Source: Plantago elongata
Lineage: Eukaryota; Streptophyta; Magnoliopsida; Lamiales; Plantaginaceae
DNA length: 38,288 nucleotides
Assembly (NCBI GenBank): GCA_036897095.1
Contig: JAYMSP010000963.1
Span: 1-38,288, forward strand
Reading direction: 5' to 3'
Shown here: positions 33,771-38,288 of the stretch, piece by piece
How the letters are laid out: each line of letters starts with the position of its first letter
Position numbering within the stretch: position 1 is the first letter of the stretch
Program-made: the position numbers and the translations under genes
The notes under the pieces: generated by a model
Database searches by the model: none
What the model saw: only the letters and a program-made list of their open reading frames with translations
What the model was told of the DNA's origin: nothing

Positions 33771-36269
33771 TCATCTCCCCTCGGACTTTACCAGTTGTGA
33801 GAATACCCGACTCATCGACACACCAGATAGATCATCCACACTTGAGTTCTCAAATTGCGCGATAGAATTGCTTGAATCGATATTGTTGAACTCACCGACT
33901 TGTGGAGAAAGTTGGCCGATAGCGTTGGTGCTATTTTCATCCGGATCATTTTGCAAAACGGCTTCGTGAAGCTGGAGTGCGTATTCAAGATTCCACAAGA
34001 CATCTCCCATAGAAGGCCTGTCCACCCCGTAGTCAGCCAGGCATTTCTCTGCCGTTTCACCGAACTTTCGAAGGGAATCGGGTTTTAATTTCCCAACAAG
34101 AGTTGGATCGATTATCTGATCCAGCTGCCCTTTCTTTTGCCACTTCATTGCCCATTCAGCTAAATTGACCATTTCTCTGGGAAGAGATGGATCTATAACA
34201 GGCCTAGCACAAAGAACTTCAAATAAAACGACACCAAATGAGTAAACATCAGATTTTTCTGTCAGCTGTTGTCTTCTGAAGTACTCAGGATCTAAGTAGC
34301 CAAAACTGCCCTTAACGGCAGTACTAACGTGGGTTTGATCCAGTTCCGGGCCTGTTTTGGAGAGCCCGAAATCAGCCACTTTAGCCATAAGATTCTCGTC
34401 AAGCAATATGTTTGCGGATTTCACATCACGGTGAATAACTGCTTTGGCATAACCTGTGTGAAGATAGTGAAGCCCTCTAGCTGATCCGATGCATATCTCG
34501 AGCCTCTCCTTCCAACCTAAACTGGGAAGGTTCGAACCATAAAGATGACCTTTGAGTGTACCGTTTTCCATGTACTCGTAAACTAGAATCATCTCATTCT
34601 TCTCGTCACAATACCCAATTAAGGAGACCAAATGGCGGTGACGGAACTGAGAAAGCATCTCGATTTCTGTTCTAAATTCAGCTAGACCTTGTTGTGACCT
34701 CGGATTACCCCTCTTCACAGCCACCTTCAAATCATCATTTAAAACCCCCTTGTAAACCTTCCCAAAGCCACCGACACCAATCACCCAACTCTCATCAAAG
34801 TTGTTTGTTGCCTCTTGAAGAGCTATGAAAGGGATGCGGTAGCTCATGTTAGAGCCAACACTCACTGTAGTTCCGGTTGCACTTCCCATAGTATGAGAAA
34901 AGGTCCCATTGATCGATATTGGCACCCACGTCTTAGAATTGAGGCGATCCATTCTACGTTTCCTGCGAACATAAAAGAGAACCCCAAGAATCACCAGAAT
35001 AACAACTGCCACACCGACGCACACGCCAACAATCATACCAACATTGGTACTTGAATGCCCAAATGAAGGTAGAGTGGAACTTCCAGCTAGGCTGCCTTCG
35101 GAGTTGTTCATTTTCAAAATCTCCACCCCGCTCAGAAAAGCATCCGGAGAAGCAGCCCTAGGAGATGGACCAATACTGATATTAAGGGTACGTCTAACAA
35201 GTGACTGGGTCACAAAGTCCCGGTAGTATGCTGTTGCTAAATGCTGAACTTGCTGGATTAGGTCAAAATCCTGAAGAACGCGTACAGTATCAATGTAGAC
35301 ATGAAACAGGAGCTCATTAGCAGTAGTGCTCACAATGTCGCAAAAGTGCAGCCGAATAAAGTATTGAAATCCTGGATCGACTGGAAACCCCCATGTTACG
35401 TTAAAATTGCTACTTGGATCATCACCCGAGTCCATCTTCGTACAAGTACCATAAACTGTTGGTGGAGCGCTAGTCTGTGTTGCAAAACCATCTGCATACT
35501 GCACCGCCGGAATATTGGACCTATTTGTAGAAACCTGCGGATTGCTCAAGAATCTATAATCCGAAACCCAAGTTCTCCCCAATGTATCATTCACCAACGA
35601 CACCAGTGGACCACCCATGTTTACCCTAGCAACTGTTTCGAATGCCTGGTTTATCAGCCCTGTAAACGTACCCGAACTTACAAGCTCCGCTGCATCAGTT
35701 ATCAGGCCATCTGGGACTGAGACAACTTCCAATGCGTTAACATACGCAAAAGAGTTAGCCGTAGGGGAAAACGTGATCACAAGGTCTCCTGTTGAGACAT
35801 TAACCGAATACTCTCTAACCGAAGCACCACCTCCACTGGGAGTAAAATCAGTAAGCAATGTATTCCTTTGGTAGAAAACAGAGAAGCTGGCAGAGCTCAT
35901 GTTATAAGTTTGATACACAAATGGAAGGAAATGCAGGCGGATCCAATGTCTCCCACTTTGCGTAATCGGAAACGTATACCTTGAGGGTCCAGTGAAAATC
36001 CTAGCAGTGCGATAAACCGGAGAATCCGGTGAAATTGAATTCGAATTGCTATCAGCCAAAATTTCTTGTGGAGTTGACAAAAATCTTGAAGCAGATCTAT
36101 CAGCCACATACGTTATAATCCCAATAGTAACGTTACTAGATGAGCCACAATTCACATAGTATTCATCAATTCCTCTAACACAACATACCAAATTCAACAC
36201 CAAGAGAACCCAAATCGAAACTCTTAAACCCCAACAATCCATTGAGCTCAAATAACAACGCAATAACAA
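33771..36269 (-). CDS. CrRLK1L receptor-like kinase, HERK1 type
   Basis: An intronless 832-residue frame on the minus strand, typical of CrRLK1L genes. A signal peptide precedes [11 protein letters not shown], the start of the malectin-like ectodomain (two malectin-like lobes, to ~395). A TM ([20 protein letters not shown], ~413-432) and an intact kinase (~485-760) follow: [25 protein letters not shown] (613-620), DFG (633) and GYLDPEY. The blocks [20 protein letters not shown] and [14 protein letters not shown] are characteristic of HERK1 and its close relatives. These receptors monitor the cell wall and RALF peptides and act in growth and fertilisation with LLG/LORELEI co-receptors (family knowledge). 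The start could be the first ATG (36269) or the tenth codon (36242), which gives a more typical signal peptide. A short 5' UTR intron may end near 36290. Unlike genes A-C it has one kinase only and keeps the APE Glu. Confidence 0.92.
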   Translation of the reverse strand: MLLRCYLSSMDCWGLRVSIWVLLVLNLVCCVRGIDEYYVNCGSSSNVTIGIITYVADRSASRFLSTPQEILADSNSNSISPDSPVYRTARIFTGPSRYTFPITQSGRHWIRLHFLPFVYQTYNMSSASFSVFYQRNTLLTDFTPSGGGASVREYSVNVSTGDLVITFSPTANSFAYVNALEVVSVPDGLITDAAELVSSGTFTGLINQAFETVARVNMGGPLVSLVNDTLGRTWVSDYRFLSNPQVSTNRSNIPAVQYADGFATQTSAPPTVYGTCTKMDSGDDPSSNFNVTWGFPVDPGFQYFIRLHFCDIVSTTANELLFHVYIDTVRVLQDFDLIQQVQHLATAYYRDFVTQSLVRRTLNISIGPSPRAASPDAFLSGVEILKMNNSEGSLAGSSTLPSFGHSSTNVGMIVGVCVGVAVVILVILGVLFYVRRKRRMDRLNSKTWVPISINGTFSHTMGSATGTTVSVGSNMSYRIPFIALQEATNNFDESWVIGVGGFGKVYKGVLNDDLKVAVKRGNPRSQQGLAEFRTEIEMLSQFRHRHLVSLIGYCDEKNEMILVYEYMENGTLKGHLYGSNLPSLGWKERLEICIGSARGLHYLHTGYAKAVIHRDVKSANILLDENLMAKVADFGLSKTGPELDQTHVSTAVKGSFGYLDPEYFRRQQLTEKSDVYSFGVVLFEVLCARPVIDPSLPREMVNLAEWAMKWQKKGQLDQIIDPTLVGKLKPDSLRKFGETAEKCLADYGVDRPSMGDVLWNLEYALQLHEAVLQNDPDENSTNAIGQLSPQVGEFNNIDSSNSIAQFENSSVDDLSGVSMSRVFSQLVKSEGR

Positions 36270-38214
36270 ACCTAATCAAAATAACAACGCAATAAGCAAT
36301 AGTAACAAAAACATGAGATAAATGACGATAAATCAGTAATCAACAAGCTGAAACAGAAGAGGAAAAAGCTTGCACCTTTCAGAACATGAAGCCAAGATAG
36401 AGATGACCCAATAGAGAAGAAACAGAAACCTCGCTGACAGTATAAATCTTTGGCCTTGGTGATGAATTTGAATGTGGGACTATTTAGATCTTGAAAGGGG
36501 TTATGACTTATGAGTTAATGATGTTCTTAGTTGAAAAAGATTGAAACTTTGAAGCAATAAAGTAAGACTAGGTGGTGCAAAACAGCAGAAATCTAGCTAG
36601 CAAATGAATCGGCTGTTTTAGGTAGAGACTGATTCAATTGGCTTAGTTTAATGGCAGAAAAAAGACAGCTTTACATATGTGAAATGGAAACAAGGGGTTT
36701 TTTCAGTGTGAATGAAAAAGGATGATTTGGAAATGGCCAATTGGGATTATGTTATTGCCAATTGCGAAAGAAATGGTATAGGTTTCAAGTGATGACTATC
36801 TTCTATTCCGAGTAAAGGACAAAAGGGAGTGAAAGTGATAATGGTGGAAAAAGTTGAATGCTTTTGCTGTAGAGATGAATTGATGGAGCTGTGTGAGTGA
36901 AAAGTAATTACAGTCCACCAATTTTGGTTGTTACAAGTTGTGATTTGGTACCAGGGGAAATTTGCAAAAAGAGGACCTTTTATTATGTATTTGGAGAAGT
37001 GATACATTCACTCACCGTTCCAGATTGAATTATCATGGTTCAGACGAGTTTTAAAAGATTGGTGAAATTTTTTTAGAAATAATGAATAAAATAAAAAATA
37101 AATAAAATATTTTCACTTGAAAAAAAAAGTTTGAAGTGTAAAATATTAAAATAGAAATGCGAAAAATTAAATTTAGGATGAAAATTCATAGAATACGAGT
37201 TTTATTTCCTTTCACCTATCCATCTTTTGGAAAATGATAGTGGTAGTTTAATATTATTGGAATTCAAAACTATAAATAATAAATAAGTTAGTACTTTGTC
37301 TTCTTCGTTATGGATTTATTCCAAGATGACGACCTTATTGTTATGGCCCTTGCGTGTGAAGGAAAATAAAAAAGTAAAATATTTAGCACGGGTATTGTTT
37401 TGTTACAAATAATATACATTATTAAAATAATTAAATCAATTAAAATATAAATCATATAAGGGTCTGGTTCACTGTATATTATGTTGAATTTGTATAAGTT
37501 AAAAATTGAGGCACATATATATATACTTTACTCAAAAAAATTGAATCGATTATATAAAATACGGGGCGCAATATATTTTTTAATTGGATCAAAATGAATA
37601 TAAACCTCGAAGCTCCGAACTATCATTGTAAACTTGTATGTGTAATTAAATTAAGTGAGATATCACTTCTAAGGACATATGGTAGCATGACCAGTAAGGA
37701 ACTAGTTCATTTTGTAACCTGTTAATTTCTTCCATTTTAAAGCACCAGTGTTGGTTAGATGGACTTGGGAGGGCCATTGTGGAACTTGGTGATTTAAAGT
37801 GTAATTAGCACATAACCTAGGGATCATTCTTGTAATTAGTAAAATGAGAATAAATTACATTCAATATTTGCTGAATACAATTAATTGTTGCAGTTGCCAA
37901 TAGTAAATGCATTTGGTGCTACAGCATAGCATATGCATCTTAAATCGAGGCACAATTATTATTTTTGCATGCAATTTTGCATGCTTATAATTGATTAATC
38001 ACCGTTTTCAAGCTAATCAGGAACATGGATCCATGTTAGTGCGGTTTCTTGTTAGGCTGTCAAATAATGGAATGATTTAAATTTCATTAAACTATCATCT
38101 CAGTGCTTTTGTGATTTTGTCAATTAGTTTGACAAATGCTTAAAGGAATATTGTAATCATATCATACTTCATATACCTTTCTATTTTGATTCATTTTATT
38201 TTGCTCATATCAAA
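36270..38214. other. Upstream region of the HERK1-like gene, AT-rich intergenic
   Basis: Bases 36270-36450 probably hold the leader of the minus-strand HERK1-like gene. From about 37050 the sequence becomes very AT-rich and has no gene. At 37966-37984 the motif TGCATGCAATTTTGCATGC contains two RY-type CATGCA/GCATGC words in a palindromic setting, far from any gene start. Confidence 0.45.
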
Positions 38215-38288
38215 TGTAGCGCCCCAAGACCCGGGTTCAGACGTCAAGAGTTGTGACGAACAAGCCAAGCATATTTATTTAAAACTCA
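38215..38288. mobile_element. Possible edge of a retroelement, cut by the window end
   Basis: TGTAGCGCCCCAAGACCCGG begins a GC-rich stretch directly after AT-rich DNA. Many plant LTR or Mutator-like repeats start with a similar TGTARCGCCCC sequence. Only 74 bases are visible, so neither the class nor the orientation can be fixed. Confidence 0.25.

Overview
This is a nuclear genomic window from a flowering plant, most likely a eudicot. It has AT-rich spacers, GT-AG introns, Stowaway-like MITEs, a tRNA-derived SINE, plant receptor-like kinase families and a plant-style ribosomal-protein promoter. The gene set would suit an asterid such as a Lamiales species, but that is inference and I cannot name the species. 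All exon boundaries were set by hand from reading-frame continuity, splice consensus and comparison of the paralogues with each other.

Layout: (1) 1-3552, gene-poor and AT-rich, with a 42-bp tandem repeat, a degenerate MITE and a 0.63-kb element with long inverted ends. (2) 3553-6715 (+), a six-exon mitochondrial carrier of the plant At5g15640 / animal SLC25A44 type. (3) 7761-22486 (+), the centre of interest: three tandem, related receptor-like kinase genes, here called A, B and C. (4) 23084-24286 (-), a 2-oxoglutarate/Fe(II) oxygenase-like protein with a tiny SINE inserted exactly at its start codon. (5) 26345-26612 (+), ribosomal protein eL39. (6) 26613-29925, mostly unassigned. (7) 29926-33000 (+), a nuclear FCP1/NIF-like HAD-fold protein with a C-terminal ELPPV repeat. 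(8) 33771-36269 (-), a conventional HERK1-type CrRLK1L receptor kinase. (9) 36270-38288, AT-rich, ending in a possible retroelement edge.

The cluster A-B-C is unusual. A large first exon encodes, in A and C, a signal peptide, a malectin-like ectodomain, one transmembrane helix and a complete FERONIA/CrRLK1L-type kinase (K1). That exon splices in frame to five short exons encoding a second complete kinase (K2) of the DUF26/SRK ('DLSV') type, which keeps that family's own intron positions. The predicted products are membrane receptors with two cytoplasmic kinases from different RLK families in series (1194, 884 and 1176 residues). The copies have decayed differently: A-K2 has lost the DFG aspartate (HFG), B-K1 is non-RD (HHD), B has lost its ectodomain and only a fossil remains, and all three K1 domains lack the APE glutamate. 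Each first intron carries an in-frame stop soon after the donor, so retaining it would give a single-kinase form. Tandem-kinase proteins are known in cereal disease resistance. A malectin-receptor version arranged as a cluster is what I would examine first.
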